A DNA stretch of 64,000 nt from Cycas panzhihuaensis. Its lineage: Eukaryota > Cycadophyta. The stretch lies in NCBI GenBank assembly GCA_023213395.1, contig CM041465.1, positions 114,335,741 to 114,399,740 of the forward strand. The letters run 5' to 3'. Each line of letters begins with the position of its first letter. Positions within the stretch are counted from its first letter, which is position 1. The notes below the pieces were generated by a model that saw only the letters and a list, made by a program, of their open reading frames with translations, did not search any database and was not told the DNA's origin. Shown here one piece after another: positions 34,132-45,917 of the stretch. A program made the position numbers and the translations under genes.

Positions 34132-35399
34132 TTATGCGTAAAACTTCTTAAGGAATTTCCCATTAACAGGTTTCTCAAATTCAAGCCCTTCTAGGGTGGC
34201 TATCCTATAGGCACCATTATCGAGGGATTCGATAATGATGAAAGGACCAACCCATCGAGGTTTAAATTTGGTCAAGCAATCATGGAGATACTCGAGCTTG
34301 AGGACATGGTCCCTAGGAAATAAAGGACGGGAACGAAGATGTTTATCGTAGGTCCTTTATGAGCGAGCTTTGGATGCTAAGTTAGCCTGATAAGCAGCTA
34401 AGCGTCTCTCATCCAAAGCCTCAAGGTCTAGAAGGCAAGCCTGACAGATCAACTCTTTGTCGATGAGACCTTGAAGGGAGACTCGCAAGGAAGGAATCTC
34501 CACCTCCAGCAAGAGTACTGCCTCAATACCATAGACCAGGGAGAACGGGGTCATTCCCGTGGCAGAACGGATAGAGGTACGGTAAGCCCACAAAGCAGAG
34601 GGCAGCTGAAGGTACTAATCCTTTTGGGATTGAGCAACGATTTTCTTGAGAATGTTGATGAGAGTCTTATTGAAAGACTCCACTTGGCCATTTGCCTAAG
34701 GGTAGTAAGAGGAGGAAGTCTTGTGAGAAATTTTGACCTTCTCACAAAGCTCATCCATCTCCTTATTATAGAAAGGAGTTCCATTGTCAGTGATTAAGAT
34801 GTCTGGAATCCCAAAATGGTAAATGATGTGCTAGTAAATGAACGTGGCAATCGTTTTACTAGGGGTAGTAATTAAGGGAATAGCCTCTGCCCATTTGGTG
34901 AAATACTCCGTGGCAGTCAAGATAAACTTGTGCTACAATGACGAAGACGGGGATATGGCCCCAATGAGGTCTAGTCCCCACTGAGCAAAAGGCCATGGTG
35001 AAACAATAGGATGCAAGGCCTCAGAAGGCACATAGGAAATGTTGGTGTGTTCCTAACATTGCCGATATTTCAGAGCAAAGGCGTGAGTGTCCTTGAAAAG
35101 GGACGGCTAGAAGTAACCCATGCGAAGGATCCTCTCAGCCATAGACTGGCCCCCAAAGTGACCTCCACAAATACCGTGGTGGCATTCGTCAAGTACCTAG
35201 TCTGCTTCGTCAGTAGTGATGCAGTGGAGGAGGATCCCATTGAAGGACCTCTTATACAATACCTCATCCATGAGGAGGTATTGTCTAGCAGAAGTCTAGA
35301 TACGAGATCTAACTTTACTACTGGTATTGGGTAATATTGCTGCTGCATAAGATACCACACCATGTCACCATACCACTCATCGTTGATGAGTGGATGGGG
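34132..35399 (-). pseudogene. Element B integrase
   Basis: Read on the minus strand: zinc-binding part near 35190-35040, core with WGLDLIG near 34970, ITDNG near 34790 and QVESFNKTL near 34680 (all three acidic residues of the DDE triad kept), then WAYRTSIRSATGMTPFSLVYG, EVEIPSLRVSLQGL, and a C-terminal region VGPFIIIESLDNGAYRIATLEG ending FLKKFYA, TAA at 34132-34134. Six or so TAG/TAA codons interrupt it, most from CAG or CAA. The core is better preserved than in A or C. Confidence 0.87.
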
Positions 35400-36044
35400 A
35401 GAGACTCCCTGAATCGTCAAGATAGACTCATTAGGGAGAGAGTCTTCAATGGGGGCACCAAAGGAGTTAGGGATAGAGGCATCTGTGAGTTGCTCGGCCA
35501 TTACCATTCCCTTCTTTGATTTCTGGTTGACGATATGGAGGTCAAATTCTTGAAGTAGGACGGCCCAACGACCGACCCTACCCATCAAATCTGAACAAGT
35601 CAACAAGTATCGCAATGGATCAGATTGAATGATCACCTTGGTGGTGTTTCCAATCAAGTAGTGTCTGAACTTCTTGGTCGCATGGACCAAGGAGAGGCAC
35701 TCCTTCTTGGTAGGGGAATAGTTAAGCTCAGCAGCCACGAGGGTGCGACTGATGAAATATATAGCTCTCTCAGTTCCTGAGTCATCTTCATGAGCTAGCA
35801 TAGTGCCCAAGGACTCATCAGTCACCGAGGTGTATAAGACGAAGGGCCTATCAAATCAAGGAAGCACCAATGTAGGAGCAGAAGCAAGGGCTTCCTTAAG
35901 TCCTTCGAAGGCCTTTTGGGTCTTATCAGACCAGGCAAAAGGAGCTCCCTTCTTCAATAGGTTCATGAGGGGTTTAGCACTCACAGTAAAGTCTTCTAAG
36001 AAGCGCCTGAGAAAACTGAGCCTTCTTAGAAACGACTTAATCTG
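35400..36044 (-). pseudogene. Element B RT-linked RNase H
   Basis: Contains FDRPFVLYTSVTDESLG near 35860-35800, ERAIYFISRTLVAAELNYSP near 35760, KECLSLVHATKKFRHYL, then the linker LLQEFDLHIVNQKSKKGMV. This is the standard Ty3 RNase H joined to RT. An open frame runs 35825-35070 and the upstream part is in another frame, so at least one shift separates it from RT. Confidence 0.82.
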
Positions 36045-37073
36045 TCATTGAGTTCTAGGTGGCGGCATGTCAAGGATTGCCCCGACCTTGTCAGGGTCAA
36101 TCTGAATTCCTTGTTTAGACACAAGGAACCTAAGGAGTTTACCTGAGGTAACGGTAAACACACACTTGAGTAGATTTAGACTGACGCGATACTTGTGGCA
36201 TCGTGAGAAGATGGCACGCAAGTCAGATGGATGATGGGCCCTGACACGGGAGAGACCCATCATATCATTCATGAAGACCTCCAATGTGTTATCAATGAGG
36301 TCATAGAAAATGAAATGCATGGCTCTTTGGTAAGTAGCACCTGCATTCTTAAGACTGAAGGGCATCGCCTTATAGGCGAAGGTACCTCAAGGTGTGGTGA
36401 AGGCCGTCTTATAGCGGTCTTCAGGAGAAATCTGAATTTGGTTATAGCCGGAGAAGCCATCCATTAGGGACATAACTTCAAATCTAGCGGTGCGATCGAT
36501 AATTTAATCGATGAAGGGTAATGGGAAGTTGTCCTTAGGACAAGCATTATTGATATCATGGAAATCGACACATATACAGATTGCCCCATTCTTTTTAGCA
36601 ACGGGGACAATGTTGGAGACCCATTTAGGGTAGTCAATGGAAGTAATAATCCCAACGTCCAGAAGTTTCTCAACCTCCATCTTGATGGAAGCTGAGAGCT
36701 TCAGGTGAAGGGGACGTTGCTTCTAGCGCACAGGGCGGGCACCAGGAATGGTGGTGAGGTTATGAGTGACGATGGAGGGGTCGATTCCCTTCATGTCAGC
36801 ATAATCCCATGCAAACACGTCTCGAAACTCCTGGAACAGAAGGGAGTACTCCCTTATCTCATCAGGAGAACACTCCAACCTGACCTTAATGACCTTGTCG
36901 GGGGCCAAGACTATGTCTTGGGTTTCCCCCATGCACATGGCATTGTCCTCCTCGAAATGGAGAGGGGCAAGATCAACAGGAAGAGGTGGAATAGGAGATG
37001 GGATTGGATCGACAAGTGTGGATCCAATCATAAGGATCTTCTGGTGACCAAGCCTGTGGTGACCAGAAGGCAA
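36045..37073 (-). pseudogene. Element B reverse transcriptase
   Basis: N-terminal part (37073-36723) carries REYSLLFQEFRDVFAWDYAD, MKGIDPSIVTHNL; then SNIVPVAKKNGAICICVDFHDIN near 36600, FSGYNQIQISPEDRYKTAF near 36440, TYQRAMHFIFYDL near 36320 and SRCHKYRVSLNLLKC, ending at DMPPPRTQ. The catalytic box reads VFMNDMM where C has VFMDDMM, so the first Asp is Asn, a G-to-A change. Stop codons and a frameshift near 36720 and 36365-36460 break the reading frame. Confidence 0.87.
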
Positions 37074-37097
37074 GTTGGGTGCAAAACCCGCTAGATG

Positions 37098-38477
37098 CTA
37101 AAGCAGGGCTTCATCATCCTTGAAGTAATCCACCCCATGGATGACCTTACTTCGAGTAGAGGAAGCACTGGAGGGAGTACAAACAACGGGACTGTGATGG
37201 TCATCAGGTTGCTCAACTTCCTTGCGGGATTCTAAAGGAAAGTCAAAAGGAGGCTCCTCGGAAGGAGCAAAAGGTAGTTCTTCGAAGCCATTACCTACAG
37301 GGGGTAATGAAGAAGAAGAATCGATGATGGGTGGGTCAATACGAGTGATGACATATGACACATAGGAGTAGCTAGCCTCGCCAACGAGAGAGATGCTAGA
37401 CAGGGGTCTAGAATGAGACGGGTGTGACCTACTGGTGCAGAGGAAAGAGATGGGATGAAGACAATCCTCATCCTCATCGCGTGACTCATCGTCACTAAAC
37501 GAAGTGAGGTACCCATAACTCCCAACGCCAATAGAGGTGAACCACATGAGACTAGGGGAAGAAGATGCGGGATCTTCTTTGGATGGGTTAGGTATGCCAA
37601 TAGAGCAAGTCGAGGCATGCATAGAAGGGCCTCAGTTTGCTGAATTGGTGGAATGAGTTTGTTTGGCAAATGGGCGTTCGCGGGGAATCACTCTCATCCA
37701 TTCGTCATGGACGAATTTAAGTTGTCCCCAAAGAGTCGAGCACACGGCTCCCATTTGGTCGAGCCATGGACGACCTAGAAGGAGGTTGTAGTCAACGTCA
37801 ACGTTGAGGACTACAACATCAGCAAGAATAGTCTTACCCTCAAGGGTGAGCAGAATCACGACAGATCCCAAAGGGGTCTTCTCGCTACCGTCATAACCTT
37901 GGCATCACCATGGAATAGGTTCCAAGGCGAAAATACCAAGCTCTTGCATGACACGTAAGGGCATGGCATTGATAGAAGAACCATTGTCAACAACAGTCCT
38001 TTGAAGGGTACAGTTAGGTATATCGATAGTGATAGTGAATGGGAAGTTCCACTGACATTCCCTTTCACCGGTGGGAGGAAGATCCTTAGGATAAAATGAG
38101 ATAACGGGCCCACAACTTTGGGTAACGCCCAAAGCATGGATAGGCGCATCACTCGATCCTAAAGCTTCCAGGAGGAGGGTCCGCTGCTTGGGACAACTCC
38201 TCAAAACGTCCATCAATGACATTCCTGCGGTGACAGTATGAAGCTCGTCCACGATGGAGAAGGGCTTACCCTTCACCATAGGCTGGGTAAGTGCCCTTCG
38301 AAAATCATAATGACCCAGGCATACAGGAATAGCCTTGGGAAAGAGGGGTATTTCTGGAGGAAGATTCTCTAGAAGAGGGTCAGAAGGAGTGGAAGAAAAA
38401 GAGGCTCTTGATGCTTCCTTAGTGGCTTGAGAACGCGTAAGGGCGTAGGAAGGAGTCGCTTCAAGCAACTGGATCAC
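37098..38477 (-). pseudogene. Element B protease and pol linker
   Basis: Opens with a segment HYDFRRALTQPMVKGKPFSIVDELHTV conserved in C. The aspartic protease starts at TVVDNGSSINAMPLRVMQELG near 37990 (active site DNGSS for the DTG/DSG triad), followed by GYDGSEKTPLGSVVILLTL and YNLLLGRPWLDQMGAV near 37780. A TGA at 37905 replaces a codon after PW. From 37622 to 37098 a low-complexity Ser/Pro/Glu linker leads to RT. The enzyme would cut Gag-Pol. Confidence 0.8.
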
Positions 38478-40791
38478 CTTCTTCCCCTTGTTCCGGGGTC
38501 GCAGAGGTGATGGGTGCGATGACTAGGAGAACGAGAGGAAGAAGATGAGTTCTGGACACCCTTCCCTTTGTCACAGGAAGGATGGGACTCACGCGATCTT
38601 CCTCGGTTCTGGTTATTCTTAGTTTGGGTGTTGCAATCGCGTTCCCCATATTTAGGGAATAGATCCTTATGAACTGGTTGATCCAAATTAGGTCTTGAGG
38701 CCCGTTTGGGGGAAGAGTCACGTCGAGGGGCATCCCTAGGATGCTAGGCCCTACAACGTGAATCATCGTGGAAGCACTTCCCATGAATGGAGCACCACTT
38801 CTTCTCAAGTGGAGGATCTGACCTTCTCGCTTTAGAGGACTGGGCATTTCTATTCTTGGGGAGAGGAGCTTGGGTTGTTTGTTGGATGTAGGAGATGAAG
38901 GAGCTTGAAGCTTAAGTTCCTTCATCATACACTCGAATGAGCGTATGGCTGATGTGAGAGGGTCTAAAGTCCTCTCAGTCGAATGAGAGGAAGACTGGGT
39001 AGGTTGTGAAGGTTTGGTATCTTTGGTTGGGGGTGGTGCCTCACGGCGCTGTGAGGGCTTAAGAGGTTTCTTGAGACCCACTTGGATCTCAATAGCCTCC
39101 AACTCCAAACACTTGGCGATCGTGGAGTTGCATATGGTCGCCCCCATTTTAAGGACTTCCACATGTACTTCGGGATGAAGTGCATTGACGAAGAGGTTTC
39201 GCTTTAACTCCTCGGGCAATGTTGCCTTAGTGGAGTGGACCAAGTCATGAAATCGCCACACAAAGTCACGATTCATTTCATCGTGACCTTGTTTGAGCGA
39301 AAGGAGTGACTTCATTCCGCTCTTGAATTGATGGGCTACATCAAAATAGTTGATGAACTCATCCACCAATTGCTGGAATGAATGGATGGAGTGGGCAGGG
39401 AGACGATAGAACCACTTGAGGGCATTACCATGCAAGGATCGCGGGAATAATTTCATTAAAATGTGGTCGTAAGCCCAGTAATCGATGCATGCCATAGAAA
39501 AACTACGCACATGCTCCGTCGGGTCTTGCAATGAAGTTCTGTCAAATCTAGGAACTTCAAGAGGATGAGGCAGTAGATTGGTTCTTAACGCCTCAATGGA
39601 TAGGGGGGTTGACCTAAAGTCCCTGAAGGGGCGTGCCCTCACCTGGACTATAGGATCAACGAATGATGTAGCGAGTAATGAACAAGGAGCAGATGGGGGC
39701 GGAACACCCATCCCTCCTTGAGGAAACACCCCCTACTAGGAAGAGGCGTGGGGGTAGGTGCCTTGGAAGGGAGTCGGGTTCCCTTGCGAAGGCACAACAA
39801 ATGGTATCGCCCTGGATGAAGGACAAGATGGATGCGGAACCAGGTTTTGCCCATATGAGCTGCCCGTAGGTGGAGCGACCCCATATGGGTGTAGTGGATC
39901 CACCCCATAAGCTGGGAGATGGCTTCCTCTACCCTGCTCCCAAGGTTGAGAAGTATACCCTGGGGGAACATAGAAGGAAGCACCAACGTGTTGGTTTTGA
40001 GAGTGTGTGGGAGCGGGTCCCACATGATTGGTAGTTGAGAGGCTAGTAGGACCGATGGGCCTACTAGGAAAGGTATGCGCCACATTAGGGGATGGCACAT
40101 TAGTTTGGTTAGGGACAAGTATGCTAACCTTCAATTGAGGGAAAGACATACCACAGGAAGATCCCAAGACACTAGGACCTCGATGAGAAACGGAAGATGC
40201 AACATATGCCCCCACTACAGGAATAGGAAAGGAGCGAGACACATGCGTAGACACAAAGGGATTTGTTGTCAAAGGAAGAGGAGATAAGGATGAGGCATGC
40301 GGGGGAGGAGCGGAAGAAGAAGAGGCTCCTCCACGAAGAGCACCCTCAAGCCATCCAGGACGCAGTTGCAAGCGTGTCGCGCAGCGACACTCGTTGAGAG
40401 CTTCAACTACATCGATGGGACGGGTTCCTACATACTCGTAAGAGGTAGTTGGGACCTCGAACGAGGTAGGTCCCTCAGGATGTTCCTCATAAGAGTCATC
40501 GATTAAGTGGTAAGTCTCAAGAGGAACGGATCCTTCTACCGCATGGGTAGAGGGATGAATGTCAAATGAGTGATGTTGGTCACTCGGGTAATAAAGAGGT
40601 TCATCACCCTCTTGGGTGGACCCTGGAATAGAGGAAGGAAAAACATGGGTTTCTAAGGTTGAGGTGTGGTAGGCCCAATCAGAAGAGTATCCCTCCATAG
40701 TCAAATCAGAATCTGACAAAGGAAGAGGGTGATACTCGGGGTCTTCTAATAATGGAGGTAGACCACGCAAGCGACGGGAAAAGCATTGCAT
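38461..40791 (-). pseudogene. Element B gag
   Basis: ATG at 40791, 170 bp after the primer site, giving MQCFSRRLRGLPPLLED, shared with C, D and E. A Pro/Ser-rich half (to 39739) with HVGASFYVPPGYTSQPWEQG is followed by two adjacent TAG codons at 39733-39738, then the capsid-like part PLEVPRFDRTSLQDPTEHV, LMKLFPRSLHGNALKWFYRL and SLKQGHDEMNRDFVWRF in the same frame. Near 38830 the frame shifts; the zinc-binding WCSIHGKCFHDDSRC is encoded in another frame there. Long for gag (about 770 codons), usual for this element type. Confidence 0.87.
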
Positions 40792-40943
40792 GCAAGGTCA
40801 ATCAGTAATGTTAGGAAAAAAGAAAGGGCAGTAACAGCACACGCATTGGGGGTTGCCCAATGAAGAGATCAAAATAGGTGAAAAGGATCACAAAAAGGTA
40901 GCGAAACCAACGGAAGAGAGCGGAAACTAGCTCCCTTACTGGC

Positions 40944-40963
40944 AGTCCCTAGTATGGTCGCCA
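40944..40963 (-). other. Primer binding site, element B
   Basis: TGGCGACCATACTAGGGACT, one base after the LTR end CCA at 40965. Confidence 0.85.
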
Positions 40964-40964
40964 G

Positions 40965-43679
40965 TGGAAGCACGCCTATGGGATAGCTACCTAACTAAAT
41001 AGGTATGGTAAGAGTGGGTGATAATATGATCGAGAAAGAGACCTATAAGTAGGGTAAGTACCACGCAGGGCGCCCTATGCGCTGGAGCACGAGTTCGGGA
41101 CCTGCAATGGAATATAGCTACCAAAGGGTGATCCCCCCACTTCGAGCAAGAGGTGAGGAGGCATAGGGTTAGCTTGGGTTGACCTAAGGGAAGGATCCTC
41201 CCACCCTTGGATGGCCGGAAGGGGACAAAAAGGAACCTTCAAGGGTTTCCCTAGAGCAAGGGGAAACAAGGGAGGATAAGTAAGCAGTTGGCCTATGGAC
41301 AGGGTCACTTTGGTTATCCGGCGAAGCGAGGAACCAAAGGAAAGTAAGAGGGGTGACCCAAGAGGTGGGTCAAAGTGTACCTAAGCAAACTAACCAAACA
41401 CATAAGTAATAAGGGGAGTAGGAAGCTTAAACAGCAAAGGGAAGGGAAAGGTGAAAAGGAGCAGTTCCTAAGACCTTTTCCTATGGGTAGAGAAGATGCA
41501 TGCAATGAAATAAATAAAGCATGAACCGAAAGTAAAGTTAAGTTCCCCTTTTGATTTCTAATGAGTTAATTACTACTTATGTAAAAGAAATTCAAAAGGA
41601 AAGAGTGGTAGGGTGGAGTGAAGCGTGTACCTAGACTGGAGGCGTGTTGTGACGATAGCGCTCCCAAGGGACACCAAACTACTCCACAAGGCGCGGCAGT
41701 TGTGAAGCATCGTGGTAGGTTAGAATGAGGGGCTCTCTTACCTTCCCCAGAAAAATACTAAAGTACAAAACCAAGGAAAGAGAGAAACCAAATACTAGTA
41801 ATAGATGAAGTATGAAAGTACAACATGCATAAGAGCACTTACCGGCAACGGGACGAGTGGGAAAGACCCTTTGTGCTCTCCAAGTACCTGCAAGCAAATG
41901 GTGACCTCTCCCTTTCTAGAGAAAGGGTACTAACATGCAATGACAAGGTCCTAACAATACATATCTATGTCATATGAATATAAACTTAGACATGTATATG
42001 TTAGCATCAACACAATGATGATAATATGTAAAGGAGGATAACCAAAGCAAAAGGAAAGTAATCGGTAAGCCTCGGAGTGGCCCACCTCCTGCAGAGGACA
42101 ACCCTAACCTCCCCCAAAAGCCATAAGGTAGAGAGGGCAAGGCTATGAAGGATGGCTGAAAATAGTAGCAAGGGAGTTGAAAAGAGCCAAGAAGACCTAC
42201 TGGTAGGGGTCTTTGGGAAGAGCAAACCGGGCTGCCGGGAAAAGAGTTGGGCAAAGAACAAGCAGTCGGGACTTATGTGAGTTGCCCAGACCTAAGCACC
42301 AACCCTTAAACCAGCACTGTAATGTGTGACAACGCTGATTTCAGTGACTAAGAAAGGGCCAACAAACCCTTGTTTGAGTGCCAAGGACAGCACGAGGCAA
42401 AAGGGAAGGTTTGGGGGGCTAAAAGCCGCTTGAGGAGCATGGAAGGTGGTGCGGAATCTACCTAGCTCTCTCCTAAACCCTATGTCAACCCTCTGTGCCA
42501 CTGCCTTGAGCAACAAACACAGGCAAGGAGGCGCTATAACAGGGGCAAAACAGTCCAATATAAAGAGGAGAACAACCCTCACAAAGACAAGCAAAGAAAC
42601 AAGCAATATAGGGCATCAATTGCATAAGGAAAATAACTCAAATCAATGAATACCTAAGAGGAAGAGGAGAGGTGCTTGCCTCAGCTAAGGGCTGGTAAGG
42701 AGAGGCTGAGAAATCAGCCCAAAAACTGTGGTGTAGCAGGTTTGGGACCTTGCTAATGGAGTTGGAGGAAGAACACCTACACTTGGAACGCTTGATGGCT
42801 GCCCGGGGCAAGAATCCGCTGAAATCTCTCCAAGGTGTATGAGGGGTTGGGAAGATGTCCTAGCCACATCAAAGGAGAGCTAGGTGTTGGAGGAGAGACA
42901 CAAGTCCCGTAGTAGCAGCAGGGCAGTAGAGAATAGCAGAGCACAGTGTGGTTTCCTTAAGGAGCAATCCAAAAAGTGAGCCAAAAGTTCTCAAAAATGA
43001 GTAGATCATGACTTAAGTACCCAACCCAAACCCTAAAGTGAGTGATTGAGGCGCGGTTGCCAGTGAGTTAAGTCACGAGACATGTGGCAGTTTCACAATA
43101 AATGTGAAATTGCCACGGCGGATTTTAAAAAACAAGTTGGAATAGTCATCCCACCGCAAAATCCGCGGTACCGCGGATATTCCGGCGATACCGCGAAAAT
43201 CTCGGCGGTATTCGCCTGGAGGTAAAACCAGGCCCGGCCAACCAGTCTAGGCTGGGGCAGATGACAAAAAGGGCCAATAGGGGGCTGAGACACCTACCTA
43301 GGGGTAAACAAGCCAACAAACGGGTCTAAAAGAGTAAAAATAGGGCTCAAACGGTGTGGCAAGTCAACCAAACAATGACGGGTCATCACACGGGTAGAGG
43401 TGGCATAAGCCAAGTGGAACCTGGGGCAAGGAGGGCATAATGCGGGAAGTGGAGTGGCCACCAGGGTGCCACACTTACTGGGAGTGTGCCCCTGCTATAG
43501 TCGTCATAGGCTAAAATGAGTGTAGACGAAGGCAAAGTCGTCTACAAGGCCACAAACATGCAAACATGCAAGCAAACACTCATCAAAAGAAACTGATGAC
43601 AAGGTGAGAAACACACCTGTACTTACCTGAGTCGGTAATTCCATATCCATTCCTGGAAGCTGGGAAATAGAAGGTATAG
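40965..43679 (-). repeat. 5' LTR of element B (2,715 bp)
   Basis: Starts TATTTCCCAG (TG changed to TA) at 43679 and ends CTTCCA at 40965. Same length as the 3' LTR. It has a perfect 18-bp palindrome at 43161-43178. A TATA-like site near 43008-43020 is weak. Confidence 0.92.
43161..43178. promoter_or_regulatory. Perfect CpG-rich palindrome in the B 5' LTR
   Basis: ATCCGCGGTACCGCGGAT is its own reverse complement. It is followed by degenerate repeats of the same core (CGGCGATACCGCG, CGGCGGTATTCG). In the 3' LTR the site has decayed to ATCTATGGTATCGTGGAT (29038-29055). Confidence 0.7.
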
Positions 43680-43684
43680 AGAAG
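43680..43684. other. Target-site duplication of element B, right copy (GAAGG)
   Basis: Identical to 26820-26824; C's 3' LTR resumes directly after it with TATAGAGAAGG. Confidence 0.9.
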
Positions 43685-44999
43685 GAAAAAGGAAGGAGAG
43701 AAGGGGGTTGCCCATGAGGAGAAGGTGTATGGGTATGGAACCCTACCTAAAACTCCTTTCAATCTCTTGCAAATCACTTTTCCTACTACCTCCTTAAATG
43801 GACCCTAAGAAAACATTTGGAAGGAGGTGGACAAGCCAACAGAAAAGAGGGTTTACCTCCCAACACAGAAGAAAAGAAGGAGACTTCACAAATGCAAGCA
43901 GGGGAAGATAAGTAAAAGGATACCTATGCTATGAAAGAAAAAGAGAAAAGGTAGATCTATAAATACCTAGTAAGGATAGATTTAAGGTAGATCTACTAGG
44001 TAAACTAGATAAAATGGATGGTTCCTTTAGGGGATTAATAGAAAATCCCTTCAATACAATGGAAGAGAAGCATAACCTGTAAAGAAATGATGCTTGAGGC
44101 TTAGTAAGGCATTTGGAATATGGCTATGTCTCAACTAGCCCTGTTGCAGACCTGTAACTCACATTTTTTGTCCTATAGGAGCTGGTAGCTGAAGTGTGGA
44201 GTAAGTATAGCAAGGTTAAAGCTTCTTTTAGAACTTATTGATAAGAGAGGAGAAAAAAGAGAGTAAAAGTAAGACAAATGAGGTGAATTTTGGGTTCTTA
44301 AACCCAACTCCAGATTAGCGAGCAATTAGGATTCGCCATGGGCAGGAAACAACCCATTGCCATGTGGTAATTTTATATTTAATGCGAAATTAGCCATGGC
44401 TAGATTAAAAAAATAGTTTTGAATAGTCACACCATGGCAAATTTTGCAGTACTGCAGAGTTTATAGTGGTGCAGCCAAAACTAAGGAAAAAAGGAAAGGG
44501 AAGAGCCTGGAGGCTCCCAAAAAGAAGGGTCTTAGACCCTGAGAGAGCATGATGTAGTGTCAAGGTGGTAAGAAGAGGCCATGGGAACTAAAGGGACCAC
44601 AATGGGCGAGAAAATAGTGCTCAAGGACTCAGAAAAAAAAATAGTAGTGCATAAGGATGATAATCAAGCCTAAATGGGGTGTTAGGGGTTATGTCATGCC
44701 AAGAGATGATGCAAAATGGGCTACGAGAACTAAAAGTGCTTAGGGACATTTTGGAGACATGGTGGAGGGTCGTGGAGTACCATGGGATGTGTATCCTGAG
44801 TTGTTATAGGCTAAAAGTGTCAAGATGTAATATGAACATGTAAACAATGCATAGTGATCATATAGTCAATCAATCGAAATGCAATGTACATAATGCGCCT
44901 TGATCAACCATTTCTAAAACTAACGAAAGTGAAGATAGAAGCATATATGAACTCACCTGAGTCGAGTCATCCATGTCCATTCTTGAAAGCCGGGAAACA
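43685..44999 (-). repeat. 3' LTR of element C, proximal part
   Basis: Starts TGTTTCCCGG at 44999 and aligns with 60923-62264. Contains the palindrome TGCAGTACTGCA at 44445-44456, the counterpart of the 24-bp palindrome in the 5' LTR, and a TTTAAG TATA-like site near 44300. Confidence 0.88.
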
Positions 45000-45010
45000 T
45001 TACCCCCTTA
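45000..45010 (-). other. Polypurine tract, element C
   Basis: Minus strand TAAGGGGGTAA directly before the LTR start. Confidence 0.85.
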
Positions 45011-45494
45011 GCAGCAGAGCCTCACTACTCAGTAGTGTGATGCGATGGCGAATGCTAGCAACACAAAGGTTAGTAACATGCATCAAATAAAGCGGTGTCA
45101 TCATCCAAGGGTGATGACAAGTGTTGTGGTAGAACACATAGACAAGGAGGAGGAAGGAGTGACATAGAGGATGCATATGCATTGCCCTAAAGTCTGATAA
45201 GAAAGAGGGTGGATGAGGGGAATGCCCCCATTACACATATGCAAGGTGAATGGTGATGATAGTCATGAACATAATTAACCCAATGCCATGGATAAGAAAT
45301 ATGTACATATCAAAGTCAAAATATTGGAGGCTTCATACCAGGGATGGTAAAAAGGATAAAGGGAAAAAACCTAAACCTAATGGTCGCCATAATTTAACCT
45401 CATTAACGGCTAGCTTTTAGAGGTGCGAATGGATTGTAAGATAGAAGATGGGATGGATCTAGAACCAGGGTGCTTGGGCAACCTGATAGGTTCC
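45011..45494 (-). other. Noncoding stretch before the polypurine tract, element C
   Basis: About 480 bp equivalent to 5660-6070 in A; no gene seen. Confidence 0.45.
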
Positions 45495-45917
45495 TCAAGG
45501 GGGATCATCAAGAAATAGGAGATGATGCTTGAGGATGAGACAAATGAGGCCATCTGCCTCAATGTTTTCGTCTCGAGGAATATTCTAGATGTCTACGAAA
45601 GAGAAATGAGACAGGAAGAACCTAGCAGTCGAAATGAGGGCTCTCAAGCGTGGGCAACATACTTGGTAAACCTAGGTAAGATATGACACGACAACCTAAG
45701 AGTCACAAAGTAAGATGATGGGACTATGGTGGAAATAGAACACATCAGTAAGGGCCTCAATAACAGCTATGTATTCATCTTCATTATTGGTAGCCTCAGG
45801 AAGAAAATCTCTAGAACCCAGGTAGTCATATCTGGAGGGGTCATAGAGGATCCACATAGTAGTAGAAGGGCCTAGATTACCACAACCTCCTCCATCAGTG
45901 AAGATAAACAATGCCAT
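45495..45917 (-). pseudogene. Second RNase H ORF of element C, 141 codons with stops
   Basis: Same start, length and motif order as in A and B: FTDGGGCGNLGPS near residue 5, LPEATNNEDEYIAVIEALT near 48, LLCDS near 73, VYQVCCPRLRAL, and IEADGL near 126. TAG follows LLCDS, and two more stops lie downstream. Three copies with the same 423-bp span show the ORF was a discrete gene in the active family. Confidence 0.8.

Larger units (their letters stand above)
26825..43679 (-). mobile_element. Element B: complete Tat-like Ty3/gypsy retrotransposon, 16,855 bp
   Basis: Two LTRs of 2,715 bp each, a 5-bp duplication GAAGG, primer site, gag-protease-RT-RNase H-integrase on the minus strand, then the plus-strand antisense gene, the second RNase H ORF and the polypurine tract. 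It is nested in the 3' LTR of C and is the youngest and best preserved Tat-like copy here, but still not functional: two adjacent TAG codons in gag, frameshifts in gag-pol and an RT active-site change. Confidence 0.95.
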
